DNA from: Catenuloplanes atrovinosus
GTDB lineage: Bacteria > Actinomycetota > Actinomycetes > Mycobacteriales > Micromonosporaceae
DNA: 64,000 nucleotides
Reading direction: 5' to 3'
Assembly (NCBI RefSeq): GCF_031458235.1
Contig: NZ_JAVDYB010000001.1
Span: forward strand, 6,514,501 to 6,578,500
Shown piece after piece: positions 49,672 to 58,193 of this stretch. How positions within the stretch are numbered: the stretch's first letter is position 1; each line of letters begins with the position of its first letter. The notes under the pieces were generated by a model. It had not been told where the DNA came from, did not search any database, and saw only the letters and a program-made list of their open reading frames with translations. The position numbers were made by a program, and so were the translations under genes.

Positions 49672-51165
49672 ATGCGCATGGTCTGGACCGACGCACCCGA
49701 GGACGACTTCTATCCGGCCCGCGACCGCCTGGTCGACGCGTTCACTCGGTGGGCGCGCCGCGCGGGGCGGGACGTCGACCCGTTCATGGCCGAGGTCCTG
49801 ATCGAGCAGCGCTGGAGCGTCGGCGACGGCCGGCTGTGCCGGTGGCAGCCGGACGACCTGCGGTACGCGCTGCTCGAGTACTTCCCGCGCGGCGTCACCA
49901 CCCGGGAGTGGTCGGACACGATCCCCACGATGCACGCGTTCGTGGACTTCCTGTTCGACGCGGACCTGGCGGACGCGAAGTGCGCGGACGCGGACGTGCT
50001 GCACGCCGTGCTGAACGGGCTGGCCGCCGCGTTCGACGCCGCGATGGCGGACGAGACCCGGTACGGCCCGGCCAAGTTCTGGTCGATGCGCATGCTGGAC
50101 GCCGGCATCAACCTCGACGACCAGGACGCGATGAGCGCGTTCATCGCGGACGTGCAGGCCGGCAAGGTCCCCTACGACCAGACCGTGCTGGACCGGGTTG
50201 TGGAGAACCAGCTGACCGAGGAGGACGAGACGCCGCCCGCGCTGCCGCCGATCGACCCGCCGACCGCGGGCGAGGTCGCCGACGCGGCCGCGGAGTCGAT
50301 CGCGCTGACCCGGCTGCTGCGCTTCACCGAGTGGGTGGGCGAGGGCCGCGAGCTGACCCGCGGCGGCGCGCTCACGCCGGACGACGCGGCCGAGGTGAGC
50401 GCGCTGATCGACCCGGCGAGCGACGACGGGGCGTACGAGGCCGCGCTGGTCCTGGCGTGGGCGCGGGAGGCCCGGTTCGTCCGCGTGGTCAAGGGCCGGC
50501 TGGTGCCGGTCAAGGCCGCCGCGAAGCTGGTCACGGACCGCGTCGCCGCCGCCCACCGCGCGTTCGAGGCGTTCCACCTGATCGGCCGCGCCGTGTGCCC
50601 GCCCGACGACCGGGAGTCGATCGTGCCGTACCGCGCCGACGACTTCACGTTCGCGCTGCTGATGGCGATGTACCTGGCGCAGCGGCCGATCGAGTACGAC
50701 GAACTGGAGGAGATCGTGGGCCACCTGGCCGATGACTTCGCCGGCGCCGGGCCCGGCCCGGAGGACGCGGCGGCCCGCGACGTGCAGCTCCTGCTCACCC
50801 AGCTGGACCTGCTCGGCGCGATCCGGCACGACCCGGCCCGCACGTCGCTGACGCCGTTCGGCACCGCGCTGTTCCAGCGGCACCTGCGCGGCATGGGCAT
50901 CGACGTGCCCACCGTCGACGACGTGCTCGACGAGACCGCCGAGGTGGTGGTGGCACTGGCCGCGGACACGCCGACGATCGCCGGCCCGCTGCTCACCCGC
51001 TGGCGCGACCACCGCCCGGAGGCGGCGGTCGCGGAGCTGCGCGCGCTCGCCGCCCGCACGGACGACCCGGAGCACCGCGCGCTGGCCGAGACCTACGGCG
51101 GCCGTCGCCTCGCCTCCCGGCCGCACGCGGTCTCGGCCCGCCGCCCCAAGAAGCGCCGACGATAG
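49672..51165 (+). CDS. hypothetical protein linked to dynamin operon
   Basis: 497 residues from ATG 49672, 30 bases after the IniC-like stop and so probably in the same transcript. Soluble and largely helical. Recognisable only in part: the N-terminal 140 residues (WSVGDGRLCRWQPDDLRYAL, FVDFLFDADLADAKC), a middle acidic linker (EEDETPPALPPIDPPTAGEV) and a C-terminal region with possible winged-helix parts (LLTQLDLLGAIRHDPARTSL). The tail is very basic (RRPKKRRR). Such proteins are common as unnamed actinobacterial genes. A role in DNA or RNA binding is possible from the tail; nothing more can be claimed. Confidence 0.7.
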   Translation: MRMVWTDAPEDDFYPARDRLVDAFTRWARRAGRDVDPFMAEVLIEQRWSVGDGRLCRWQPDDLRYALLEYFPRGVTTREWSDTIPTMHAFVDFLFDADLADAKCADADVLHAVLNGLAAAFDAAMADETRYGPAKFWSMRMLDAGINLDDQDAMSAFIADVQAGKVPYDQTVLDRVVENQLTEEDETPPALPPIDPPTAGEVADAAAESIALTRLLRFTEWVGEGRELTRGGALTPDDAAEVSALIDPASDDGAYEAALVLAWAREARFVRVVKGRLVPVKAAAKLVTDRVAAAHRAFEAFHLIGRAVCPPDDRESIVPYRADDFTFALLMAMYLAQRPIEYDELEEIVGHLADDFAGAGPGPEDAAARDVQLLLTQLDLLGAIRHDPARTSLTPFGTALFQRHLRGMGIDVPTVDDVLDETAEVVVALAADTPTIAGPLLTRWRDHRPEAAVAELRALAARTDDPEHRALAETYGGRRLASRPHAVSARRPKKRRR

Positions 51166-52029
51166 TCACCCCGAGAGGATCGTGCGCGCCTCCGCGACCT
51201 GATCGGCGCGCATGTCCCGCCACCGGCCGAGCAGGCCCGGCGTCTCCGCGAGCACGTCCTCCTGCAGCTCGGCCATCCGCCGGTAGGCCCGGTCGAGGAA
51301 GTCGGTGTCCGCCTTGCAGCGCAGGTCGGCGCGCACGCCAGGGTCGGCGGCCGGATCGGGCCCGGACACCGGCAGCGCCGCGGGGTCGGCGGCGTCGATC
51401 CCCGCGCCCTTCATGCACTCGGCCCACTCGGCGCGCAGCCCGGCGTACTCCCCGTCGGTCTCCAGCCGGTCCAGCGACTCGCGTTCCGCGTCGAACAGTG
51501 CCACCCGGGCCTCCTGCAGCGGTACGCGGTTCGCGCCCGCGAGCCGCACCTCCGCCTCGGCCCGGCAGCCGGTCGTCGGGATGGTGATCTCAAGGCTCTC
51601 GCCGGTCACGCGCAACCGCGTGGCCTGATCGCCGTCGAGCGCCATCGCGAAGCCGGGCGCGGCCGGCGTGCTGGGCTCGGACAGCGCCGGTCCTCCGTCC
51701 CCGAGGTCGGCCGTCTCCTCGATGCCGAACGGCCGTGGTCCGAGCGCGTCACCTTCGGCGGTGGCGGCCGGGCCGGCGCGGTAGGTGTGCCCGGCCCTGG
51801 CCATGCACTCGGTCACCATCTGATCCTCGGCACGCCGCAACAGGGCCTGCTGGTCGGCGCGGTGATACAGCACCTCGTAGATCGGCGGCAAACTCCGCAG
51901 CTCGGCGAGTGTGAGATCCGCGCCCGGCAGCCGTCCCGCCGCGAGCAGCCACGCCGCCGCACCCACGCCGATCACCGCGGCGAACGCGGCTGCCGGCCTG
52001 ATCCGGAGGCCGCGTTTCGTCGTGTCCAC
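51166..52029 (-). CDS. membrane-anchored extracytoplasmic protein, unknown function
   Basis: 287 residues from GTG 52029 (AGAGGAAG ribosome site). A single N-terminal membrane helix (AAAFAAVIGVGAAAWLLAAG) exposes the remaining 250 residues outside. Three Cys-containing short segments (VTECMARAGHTY, TTGCRAEAEV, AECMKGAG plus DLRCKAD) resemble the repeated helical motifs of actinobacterial secreted proteins with E/Q-rich helices. Its stop codon directly abuts the stop of the convergent 49672 gene with no base between them. Function unknown. Confidence 0.7.
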   Translation of the reverse strand: MDTTKRGLRIRPAAAFAAVIGVGAAAWLLAAGRLPGADLTLAELRSLPPIYEVLYHRADQQALLRRAEDQMVTECMARAGHTYRAGPAATAEGDALGPRPFGIEETADLGDGGPALSEPSTPAAPGFAMALDGDQATRLRVTGESLEITIPTTGCRAEAEVRLAGANRVPLQEARVALFDAERESLDRLETDGEYAGLRAEWAECMKGAGIDAADPAALPVSGPDPAADPGVRADLRCKADTDFLDRAYRRMAELQEDVLAETPGLLGRWRDMRADQVAEARTILSG

Positions 52030-52056
52030 AGTTCGTCTTCCTCTCCGACGGGTCCG

Positions 52057-52085
52057 GCACCGGGGCCGGAACCGCACCCCGGTGC
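52057..52085 (-). terminator. terminator of I36-like gene
   Basis: Arms GCACCGGGG (52057-52065) and CCCCGGTGC (52077-52085) with an 11-base loop, 21 bases past the stop of the gene ending at 52107 on the minus strand. Confidence 0.6.
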
Positions 52086-52106
52086 TTCTGCTACTCGGAC
52101 GGGTGG

Positions 52107-52655
52107 TCAGCCCAGACAGTCGATCGAGGTCCGGCCACGGAGAAGGAGCGAGCTGGCCTCGTCGCCGTGCCCGGTGCCGTTGCCAGGTGTTCCGTCGGTC
52201 CACAGGCCCCGGGCCTGGGTGTTCGGGTTGAGGCAGAAGACCAGCGTGCTGACGCCCACGACCGGGTTGCTGCCGTAGAAGAAGTGACTCTCGTATCCCC
52301 CGCTGCTGCTGTTGGCCGCCGATCGGACGTTGTTGTCGACGACCGAGTCCGACTCGGCGCCGTTGCCGTTGTCGCGGTCGAAGTAGTCGTCGCTGAAGTC
52401 ACGGTCCGTGTTGAAGTAGTTGTGCGACGCGCTGCTGAACGAGTCGAGGATGTACACGCAGTGGTATCCGCGCGGGCAGTTGCCGACCGCGGCCGCGGTC
52501 ACCGCGGTCGTGCTGACGCCGGCGAAGCCGGCCTTGTCGGCACCCGCCGCCGAGGCCGGGGACGCCGCGGTGACGATCAGCCCGGTGACGAGCACGATCG
52601 CGGCCGCGACCGCCGCCATCCAGCGCGTCGTGGTCTCCCCCATGGATCTGGTCAT
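52107..52655 (-). CDS. secreted peptidase inhibitor I36/crystallin-like protein
   Basis: 182 residues from ATG 52655, with GGAGG seven bases upstream. Signal peptide with hydrophobic AAVAAAIVLVTGLIVTAASP and cleavage near SAAGADK. The mature part begins NCPRGYHCVYILDSFSSASH and continues with repeated aromatic/Asp/Asn turns (NYFNTDRDFSDDYFDRDNGN), as in the beta-gamma-crystallin-like peptidase inhibitor I36 family (SMPI type). Four Cys (two after YxC-type motifs and two near the end) may form disulfides. Possibly inhibits secreted metalloproteases or simply is a surface protein. Confidence 0.7.
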   Translation of the reverse strand: MTRSMGETTTRWMAAVAAAIVLVTGLIVTAASPASAAGADKAGFAGVSTTAVTAAAVGNCPRGYHCVYILDSFSSASHNYFNTDRDFSDDYFDRDNGNGAESDSVVDNNVRSAANSSSGGYESHFFYGSNPVVGVSTLVFCLNPNTQARGLWTDGTPGNGTGHGDEASSLLLRGRTSIDCLG

Positions 52656-52796
52656 GTCGACACCTCCGTGTCGGTTCGGCCGGCCGACGTGGCCGGTCCG
52701 CGTCCCACCGTGGGTCACGGCCGTCTCGGCGCGCCCCCTGTCGGGTATCGGCGGGAACCCGTGAAGCGGCCATGATCGATACCTAGGATTCGACCC

Positions 52797-55301
52797 ATGT
52801 CAACGGGGGTCGAATTCCGGCTGCTCGGGCCCTTCGAGGTGCTCGCGGGCGGGGACGCCGTCCGGCTCGGCGGGCGGCGGCAGCGGCTGGTGCTGGCCAC
52901 GCTGCTGTTGCACAACAACCACCCGGTGGCCGGCCGCGAGCTGGCCGCCGCGGTGTGGGGCGACGCGCCGCCCGCGACCGCACGGCGTCAGGTGCACATG
53001 GCCGTCTCCATGCTGCGGCGGGCGCTGGGCCGGGTGCCGTCCTGGGGCGAGTTGCGCACCGAGCCCGGCGGCTACCGGCTGTGCGTCCCGGACGAGCGGA
53101 TCGACGCGGCGCGGTTCCGCGCCGCGGTGGCGGCCGGCCGGCGGCTGGTCCGGGACGGCGACCCCGCCGGAGCCGCGCAGGCGTTCCGCGCGGGTCTGGT
53201 GCTGTGGCGCGGCCCGGTCCTCGCCGACCTGGACGGCGCGGTGCGGGATCGGGCGGCCTGGCTGGAGGAGATGCGGCTGACGGCGCTGGAGGACTGCCTG
53301 GAGTACGAGGTGGCGGGCGGCGCGTCCGCGTCCGTGGTGGAGGAGCTGTCCGCGCTGGTCGACCGGCATCCGCTCCGCGAACGGCTGGTCGCGTCGCTGA
53401 TGCTGGCGCTGAGCCGGCACGGCCGGCAGAGCGAGGCGATCGCGGTGTACCGCCGGACCGCCGACGTGCTCGCGGACGAGCTGGGCGTCGACCCGTCGTC
53501 CGCGCTGGCGGAACGCTTCACCGAGATCCTGCGCACGGCGCCGGCCGCCCCGCCGCCGGGCGATGCGCCCGTGGTCGTGGACTGGCAGCCGGTACGGCCT
53601 CGTCAGCTCCCCATGCCCCGGTCCGGGTTGGTGGGGCGCACCGCCGAGTCCGCGGTGCTGGACACGCTGCGGCAGCCGGATGACGACGGCCCGCGGCTGG
53701 TCGTGGTGCAGGGCACGGCCGGCGTCGGCAAGACCGCGCTGGCGCTGCACTGGGCGCACCGGGTGGCCGCGCACTTCCCGGACGGCCAGCTCTACCTCGA
53801 TCTGCGCGGCTTCGACGCCTCCGGCGCGCCGGTCGCCCCCGAGGAGGCGTTGCGGCAGTTGGTCGAGGCGCTGGGCGTACCGCCGGAGCGGGTGCCCGCC
53901 GGGGTGCCGGCGCGGGCCGCGCTGTTCCGCAGCGTGCTGGCGGACCGCCGGGCGCTGCTGGTGCTGGACAACGCGCGCGACGCGGAGCAGGTGCGCCCGC
54001 TGCTGCCGGGCGCGCCGGGCTGCCGGACCGTGGTCACCAGCCGGGCCGAGCTGACCTCGCTCGCCGTCACGGACGACGCCCGCCTGCTGCTGCTCGGCCT
54101 GCTGCCCGAGGACGCCGCGTTCGCGCTGCTGGCGGCCCGGCTCGGCGAGGAGCGGGTGCGGCGGGACGAACCGGCGGCCCGGGAGATCGTCCGACGGTGC
54201 GCCGGGCTGCCGCTGGCCCTGACGGTGATCGCGGCGCGGGCCGCGGCGCGGGCGTCGTTCCCGCTGCGCACGCTGGCCGACGACCTGGCCGCGGACACCC
54301 CGCTGGACGTGCTGGCCGGTGGCGCGCCGGCCGCGGACGCCCGGGCCGCGATCTCCTGGTCGTACCGGACGCTGGGGGTGCGGGCCGCGCTGCTGTTCCG
54401 CCTGATCGGGGTGCACGGCGGGCCGGACCTGAGCGTGGCCGCCGCGGCCGGGCTGCTCGGCCTGCCGGTCGCGGCCGCGCGGGACACCGTCCGCGAGCTG
54501 ACCACCGCGCATCTGGCGGTCGAGCACGCGCCGGGCCGGTTCGCGCTGCACGACCTGCTGCGCGCGTACGCGGTGGAGCTGGGCCGGGACCGGGCCACGG
54601 ACGCCGCACCGGCCCTGCGCCGGCTGATCGACCACTACCTGCACAGCGCGTACGCCGCGGTCCGGATGTTCACGCCCCGGCTCGCCCGGGTCGAGCTGCC
54701 GGAGCCGGCCCCGGACACGGTGGTGGAGCGCCCGGCCGACAGCACGGCGGCGTACCGGTGGTGCGACCTGGAATATCCGAACCTCGTCGAAACGGTACGG
54801 ACCACCGGCGCGCACGGGCTGCACACCCACCGCTGGCAGCTCGTCTGCGCGCTCGGCGGCTTCCTGGACCGGCGCGGGTGGCGGGACGACGCGGTCCGGC
54901 TGCACGAGTCGGAGCTCGACCGGGCCCGCGCGTCCGGTGACGTCCGCGCGCAGCGGCACCTGCATCACGCGCTGGGCGTGCTGCAGAAGCGTCACCGGCT
55001 GCTGCGGTCCGCCGACCGGCACCTCGCCGCCGCGCTGGAGCTGTGCCGCCGGTCCGGCGACGAGGGCGGGGTCGCGGACGTGCTGACGGACACGGCCGTG
55101 CTGCGCGTCCACGAGGGACGCGACGGCGACGCGGTCGCGCTGGCGGAGACCGCGCTCGGCTACTACCGGCAGCACGACGAGCCGGCCAACGAGGCGATCG
55201 CGCTCAACGTCCTGGGGTGGAGCACCGCGCAGCTCGGCGATCACCTGCGCGGCATGCTGTACCGCACGGCCGCGCTGAACCTCCAGCCGCCGGGCTCCTG
55301 A
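52797..55301 (+). CDS. AfsR/SARP-type regulator with NB-ARC and TPR domains
   Basis: 834 residues from ATG 52797. Domains in order: OmpR-like winged helix (about 1-95, VEFRLLGPFEVLAGGDAVRL, RRQVHMAVSMLRRALG); BTAD helical domain (about 100-245, DAARFRAAVAAGRRLVRDGD, ELGVDPSSALAERF); NB-ARC ATPase (about 290-560, Walker A GTAGVGKTAL near 306, LLVLDNARD, RRCAGLPLALTVIAARA); C-terminal TPR helices (from 690). This is the AfsR class that activates secondary-metabolite or developmental genes after nucleotide-driven assembly. No biosynthetic cluster is in the window, so its target is elsewhere or it is global. Confidence 0.93.
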   Translation: MSTGVEFRLLGPFEVLAGGDAVRLGGRRQRLVLATLLLHNNHPVAGRELAAAVWGDAPPATARRQVHMAVSMLRRALGRVPSWGELRTEPGGYRLCVPDERIDAARFRAAVAAGRRLVRDGDPAGAAQAFRAGLVLWRGPVLADLDGAVRDRAAWLEEMRLTALEDCLEYEVAGGASASVVEELSALVDRHPLRERLVASLMLALSRHGRQSEAIAVYRRTADVLADELGVDPSSALAERFTEILRTAPAAPPPGDAPVVVDWQPVRPRQLPMPRSGLVGRTAESAVLDTLRQPDDDGPRLVVVQGTAGVGKTALALHWAHRVAAHFPDGQLYLDLRGFDASGAPVAPEEALRQLVEALGVPPERVPAGVPARAALFRSVLADRRALLVLDNARDAEQVRPLLPGAPGCRTVVTSRAELTSLAVTDDARLLLLGLLPEDAAFALLAARLGEERVRRDEPAAREIVRRCAGLPLALTVIAARAAARASFPLRTLADDLAADTPLDVLAGGAPAADARAAISWSYRTLGVRAALLFRLIGVHGGPDLSVAAAAGLLGLPVAAARDTVRELTTAHLAVEHAPGRFALHDLLRAYAVELGRDRATDAAPALRRLIDHYLHSAYAAVRMFTPRLARVELPEPAPDTVVERPADSTAAYRWCDLEYPNLVETVRTTGAHGLHTHRWQLVCALGGFLDRRGWRDDAVRLHESELDRARASGDVRAQRHLHHALGVLQKRHRLLRSADRHLAAALELCRRSGDEGGVADVLTDTAVLRVHEGRDGDAVALAETALGYYRQHDEPANEAIALNVLGWSTAQLGDHLRGMLYRTAALNLQPPGS

Positions 55302-55311
55302 CCCACCGCCG

Positions 55312-56250
55312 TCAGGGCACCGCGTAGGTCACGCCGGTCAGCCGCTCCGACTCGCCCCAGAGCCGGCGCTGCGCCTCGGTGTCGTGGGACCGGGGCGAGG
55401 ACGCGACCCGCACCGGGTGACCGACGAACTGGTGGCGCCCACCCGGCCCGAAGAGGTCGCCGCCGCGCGCGTCCGGGTCGGTGGCGGCCCGCAGGATCGC
55501 CAGCGCACCGACCTCCGCGCTCTGCAGCAGCCACCAGGTGAGCAGGCGCAGCCGCGGGCTGGCCACGGCGCGGGACAGCGGGTCGAGGTCGCGCGGGAAC
55601 TCGGTGCGGGCATTGCCCGGGTGGGCGGCCGTGGCGATGGTCGGCGCACCCGCCGCGTCCAGGCGCCGCTGCAGCTCGTAGGTGAACATGAGATTGGCCA
55701 GTTTGGACTGGAAATACGCGGCGCGGTTGGCGCCGGTGTGCGTCCAGCCGGACGCGTGGTGCAGGTCGTCGAAGTTGATCACGCCGGTGCCGTACCGGTG
55801 GCCGAGGCTGGTCACCGTGACCACGCGCGAGCCCGGCACGGTCAGCAGCCGGTCCAGCACCAGGCCGGTGAACGCGAACGGGCCCAGGTGGTTCGTCGCG
55901 AGCGTGCGCTCGTGCCCGTCCTCGGTGGTCGACCGGTGCCGGAACAGCGCGCCGGCGTTGTTGATCAGCAGGTCGACCGGGCCGGGTAGCCGCCGCGCCG
56001 CTTCCCGTACCGACGCCTGCGACGCCAGGTCCAGGTGCAGGGTCTCGACGGCGGCGCCCGGGACCGCGGCCCTGATCCGGCCGGCCGCGGCGGTGGCCCG
56101 GCCGGGGTCGCGGCAGGCCAGCACGACGGTGGCGCCACGGGCGGCGAGCACCCGGGCGGTCACGAAGCCGAGGCCGGTGTTGCCGCCGGTGATCACGGCG
56201 GTGCGGCCGTGCTGGTCGGGGACGTGCGCTGCTGTCCATCGTGGTGACAT
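55312..56250 (-). CDS. short-chain dehydrogenase/reductase (retinol dehydrogenase/WWOX-like)
   Basis: 312 residues from ATG 56250 with an AGGAGG site. Cofactor motif AVITGGNTGLGFVTARVLAA, the LLINNAGAL structural motif, Ser in VTSLGHRY and the catalytic pair AAYFQSKLAN (Tyr-x3-Lys). The longer substrate loop (DLHHASGWTHTG) and C-terminal AHPGNARTEFPRD are typical of the retinol dehydrogenase-like branch of classical SDRs. Divergent from a TetR gene, with two similar operator copies in the spacer, so it is probably controlled by that repressor. Confidence 0.9.
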   Translation of the reverse strand: MSPRWTAAHVPDQHGRTAVITGGNTGLGFVTARVLAARGATVVLACRDPGRATAAAGRIRAAVPGAAVETLHLDLASQASVREAARRLPGPVDLLINNAGALFRHRSTTEDGHERTLATNHLGPFAFTGLVLDRLLTVPGSRVVTVTSLGHRYGTGVINFDDLHHASGWTHTGANRAAYFQSKLANLMFTYELQRRLDAAGAPTIATAAHPGNARTEFPRDLDPLSRAVASPRLRLLTWWLLQSAEVGALAILRAATDPDARGGDLFGPGGRHQFVGHPVRVASSPRSHDTEAQRRLWGESERLTGVTYAVP

Positions 56251-56266
56251 CGCGACCTCCTGACGA

Positions 56267-56321
56267 TATCCGGTACGATCATCCCGGTTATTCGCAATAT
56301 ACGGGACGTCCATCCCGTTTA
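56267..56321. promoter_or_regulatory. twin operators of SDR/TetR pair
   Basis: Two 24-base sites, 56267-56290 and 56298-56321, agree at 19 positions and start 31 bases apart. The second contains ACGGGA-N6-TCCCGT (56301-56306/56313-56318); the first keeps CATCCCG and the flanking TAT. They fill the spacer between the divergent SDR and TetR starts. Confidence 0.7.
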
Positions 56322-56336
56322 GCAATGGAGGCCTGT

Positions 56337-56900
56337 GTGCCGAGAGAGCTGCGCGCCGACGCGCGCCGCAACCGCGCCCGGGTGCTGGAGGTGGCCGGCG
56401 AGGTCTTCGCCACCGAGGGCCTGACCGTGCCGGTGCACGAGATCGCGCGCCGGGCCGGCGTCGGCACCGGCACCGTGAGCCGCCACTTCCCCACCAAGGA
56501 GGCGCTGATCGCGGCGATCCTGCTGGAACGCATGGGGCAACTCCTGGCCGAGCCCGACGAACCGGCCGGCGACTCCGGCGAGCGGTTCTTCCGGTTCTTC
56601 GGCACGCTCATCCGCGCCGGCGCCGCGAACCGCGGGCTGGCCGAGGCACTCGCCGGCACCGGGTACGACCTGGACGCCGCCGCGGCGGAGGCCGGCTACG
56701 ACCTGTCCGGCCACCTCCGCACACTGCTCGCGGACGCCCAGCGGGCCGGGGCGGTGCGCGCCGACATCGAGTTCGCCGACCTCAAGGCGCTGATGGTGGG
56801 GTGCCAGTCGCACCCGGCCGCGGCCACCGATCCGGCCGCGCTCGACCGCATCATCGACGTCGCCACCACCGGGCTGCGAGCCGCCGGGAAATCTGCGTGA
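56337..56900 (+). CDS. TetR-family repressor
   Basis: 187 residues from GTG 56337, chosen because GGAGG ends five bases before it; ATG 56325 is the alternative. Helix-turn-helix: ARRNRARVLEVAGEVFATEG, EIARRAGVGTGTVSRHFPTK. C-terminal helices follow with ERFFRFFGTLIRAGAANRGL, the TetR_C-type domain of AcrR-like proteins. It probably represses itself and the divergent SDR gene through the paired sites at 56267-56321. Confidence 0.88.
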   Translation: MPRELRADARRNRARVLEVAGEVFATEGLTVPVHEIARRAGVGTGTVSRHFPTKEALIAAILLERMGQLLAEPDEPAGDSGERFFRFFGTLIRAGAANRGLAEALAGTGYDLDAAAAEAGYDLSGHLRTLLADAQRAGAVRADIEFADLKALMVGCQSHPAAATDPAALDRIIDVATTGLRAAGKSA

Positions 56901-56905
56901 ACTGC

Positions 56906-56932
56906 TTGGCACTCGCCCTCGGGGAGTGCTAA
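56906..56932 (+). promoter_or_regulatory. CIRCE element (HrcA operator) before hsp20
   Basis: TTGGCACTC (56906-56914), nine bases, GAGTGCTAA (56924-56932): this differs from the CIRCE consensus TTAGCACTC-N9-GAGTGCTAA at one base. It lies 117 bases before the Hsp20 start and just after the TetR stop, so the small heat-shock protein should be repressed by HrcA. Confidence 0.9.
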
Positions 56933-57048
56933 AAAAATATCTGTAGCCGCTGCCCAGAGCAGCGAGCTCCTCGGCAGAATTGGTTGTGAGCCGAGCGCCA
57001 CACGCCTCGCCGGAAGGCCCGGCGGGCAGCCTCGAGGAGGTGGGTCCC

Positions 57049-57519
57049 GTGGTGCTGACTTTCGATCCTTTTCGCGAGTTCGACCGCCTGGCCGGTCAGA
57101 TGTTCGGCGCCCCCGGCGTCGGCGGCGCCGCCACCATGGCGATGCCGATGGACCTGTACCGCTCCGGTGACCACTTCGTCCTGCACTGCGACCTGGCCGG
57201 CGTCGACCCCGGCTCCGTGCAGGTGGACGTGGACGGGCGCGTGCTGAGCATCCGCGCCGAGCGCTCCGCGCGCACCGACGCGGACGTGCAGTGGCTGCGC
57301 CGCGAGCGGGCCACCGGCACCTTCGAGCGCCGCCTCACGCTGGGCGACGGGCTCGATCTCGACAACGTGGCCGCCACCTGGCAGGACGGCGTGCTGACGC
57401 TCACCATCCCGGTGGCCGAGGCGGCCAAGCCGCGCCGCATCCAGATCGCCACCGGCGGCCGGACCAGCCCGGTGATCGAGGGCTCGTCCACCGAGACCAC
57501 CGCGATCGCCCGTTCCTGA
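57049..57519 (+). CDS. Hsp20/alpha-crystallin small heat-shock protein
   Basis: 156 residues from GTG 57049 with GAGGAGG eight bases upstream. N-terminus LTFDPFREFDRLAGQMFG is typical of actinobacterial Hsp18-like proteins. The alpha-crystallin domain spans about 35-130 (MPMDLYRSGDHFVLHCDLAG, VDPGSVQVDVDGRVLSIRAE, GVLTLTIPVAEA) and the tail carries PRRIQIATGG, the I-x-I/V-like anchor. It is an ATP-independent holdase forming oligomers in the cytoplasm. Heat control through the CIRCE element is strongly indicated. Confidence 0.93.
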   Translation: MVLTFDPFREFDRLAGQMFGAPGVGGAATMAMPMDLYRSGDHFVLHCDLAGVDPGSVQVDVDGRVLSIRAERSARTDADVQWLRRERATGTFERRLTLGDGLDLDNVAATWQDGVLTLTIPVAEAAKPRRIQIATGGRTSPVIEGSSTETTAIARS

Positions 57520-57537
57520 CCACACCCTCACGTCGCA

Positions 57538-57562
57538 GAAGGCCCGCGGTTCGCGGGCCTTC
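57538..57562. terminator. bidirectional terminator after hsp20
   Basis: Arms GAAGGCCCGCG (57538-57548) and CGCGGGCCTTC (57552-57562), 3-base loop. It lies 18 bases after the Hsp20 stop and just beyond the stop of the convergent membrane-protein gene. Confidence 0.8.
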
Positions 57563-57568
57563 GCGCTG

Positions 57569-58054
57569 TCAGCGCACCAGCGCGGTCACGGTCGCGGCGA
57601 CGAGCGCGATCACGGTGACGATGACGACGCCCTTGGCGAACCCGGCGGCGTGAAAGCGCCAGTCCCGGCACTCCGGCATGTCCTCCGTGCCGGGCAGCAC
57701 GACCAGCGCGGGCCGCCACGCGACGAACACCAGCCAGTCCAGCACCACCAGGTCGTACGCGTTCCAGGTCAGCAGCGCGATCTCCGCGGCGGCGAACGCG
57801 GTGCCGAACGTGCGCGCGTCCACCGCGGCCATCAGCGCGGCCAGCGTCGCCGTGATGGTCACCGCGATCAGCGCACCGGCGACCGCGGTGACCCGCCGCC
57901 CTCGCGCGCTCTTCGGCCCGTACCGCCGGCGGATCGGCGCGGGATGGCCGTGCACGCCGAAGTCCCGGGCGACCACGCCGCCGAGCAGCAGGATCAGCGT
58001 GAACACCCCGCTGAGGATCAGCCCGGCCGCGATCGACGGCCCCACGACTCTCAT
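57569..58054 (-). CDS. small integral membrane protein
   Basis: 161 residues from ATG 58054 with GAGGAGG upstream. Four hydrophobic helices: VVGPSIAAGLILSGVFTLIL, VAGALIAVTITATLAALMAA, AAAEIALLTWNAYDLVVLDW and AKGVVIVTVIALVAATVTAL. A cytoplasmic or external loop has RRRYGPKSARGRR. No family recognised; several actinobacterial genomes carry similar unnamed four-helix proteins. Monocistronic. Confidence 0.75.
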   Translation of the reverse strand: MRVVGPSIAAGLILSGVFTLILLLGGVVARDFGVHGHPAPIRRRYGPKSARGRRVTAVAGALIAVTITATLAALMAAVDARTFGTAFAAAEIALLTWNAYDLVVLDWLVFVAWRPALVVLPGTEDMPECRDWRFHAAGFAKGVVIVTVIALVAATVTALVR

Positions 58055-58193
58055 GGCGCACCTCCTCGCGCCGCGCCCTCCCGAATCCAGCCGCATGAGA
58101 TAGAAGTTCGCGGATATTGACGGCCACCGGATTATCCGTAAACTCTCTTAACAGAGAGCGCTCTCACACACCCCCCACCCTCGGAGGTACGCG

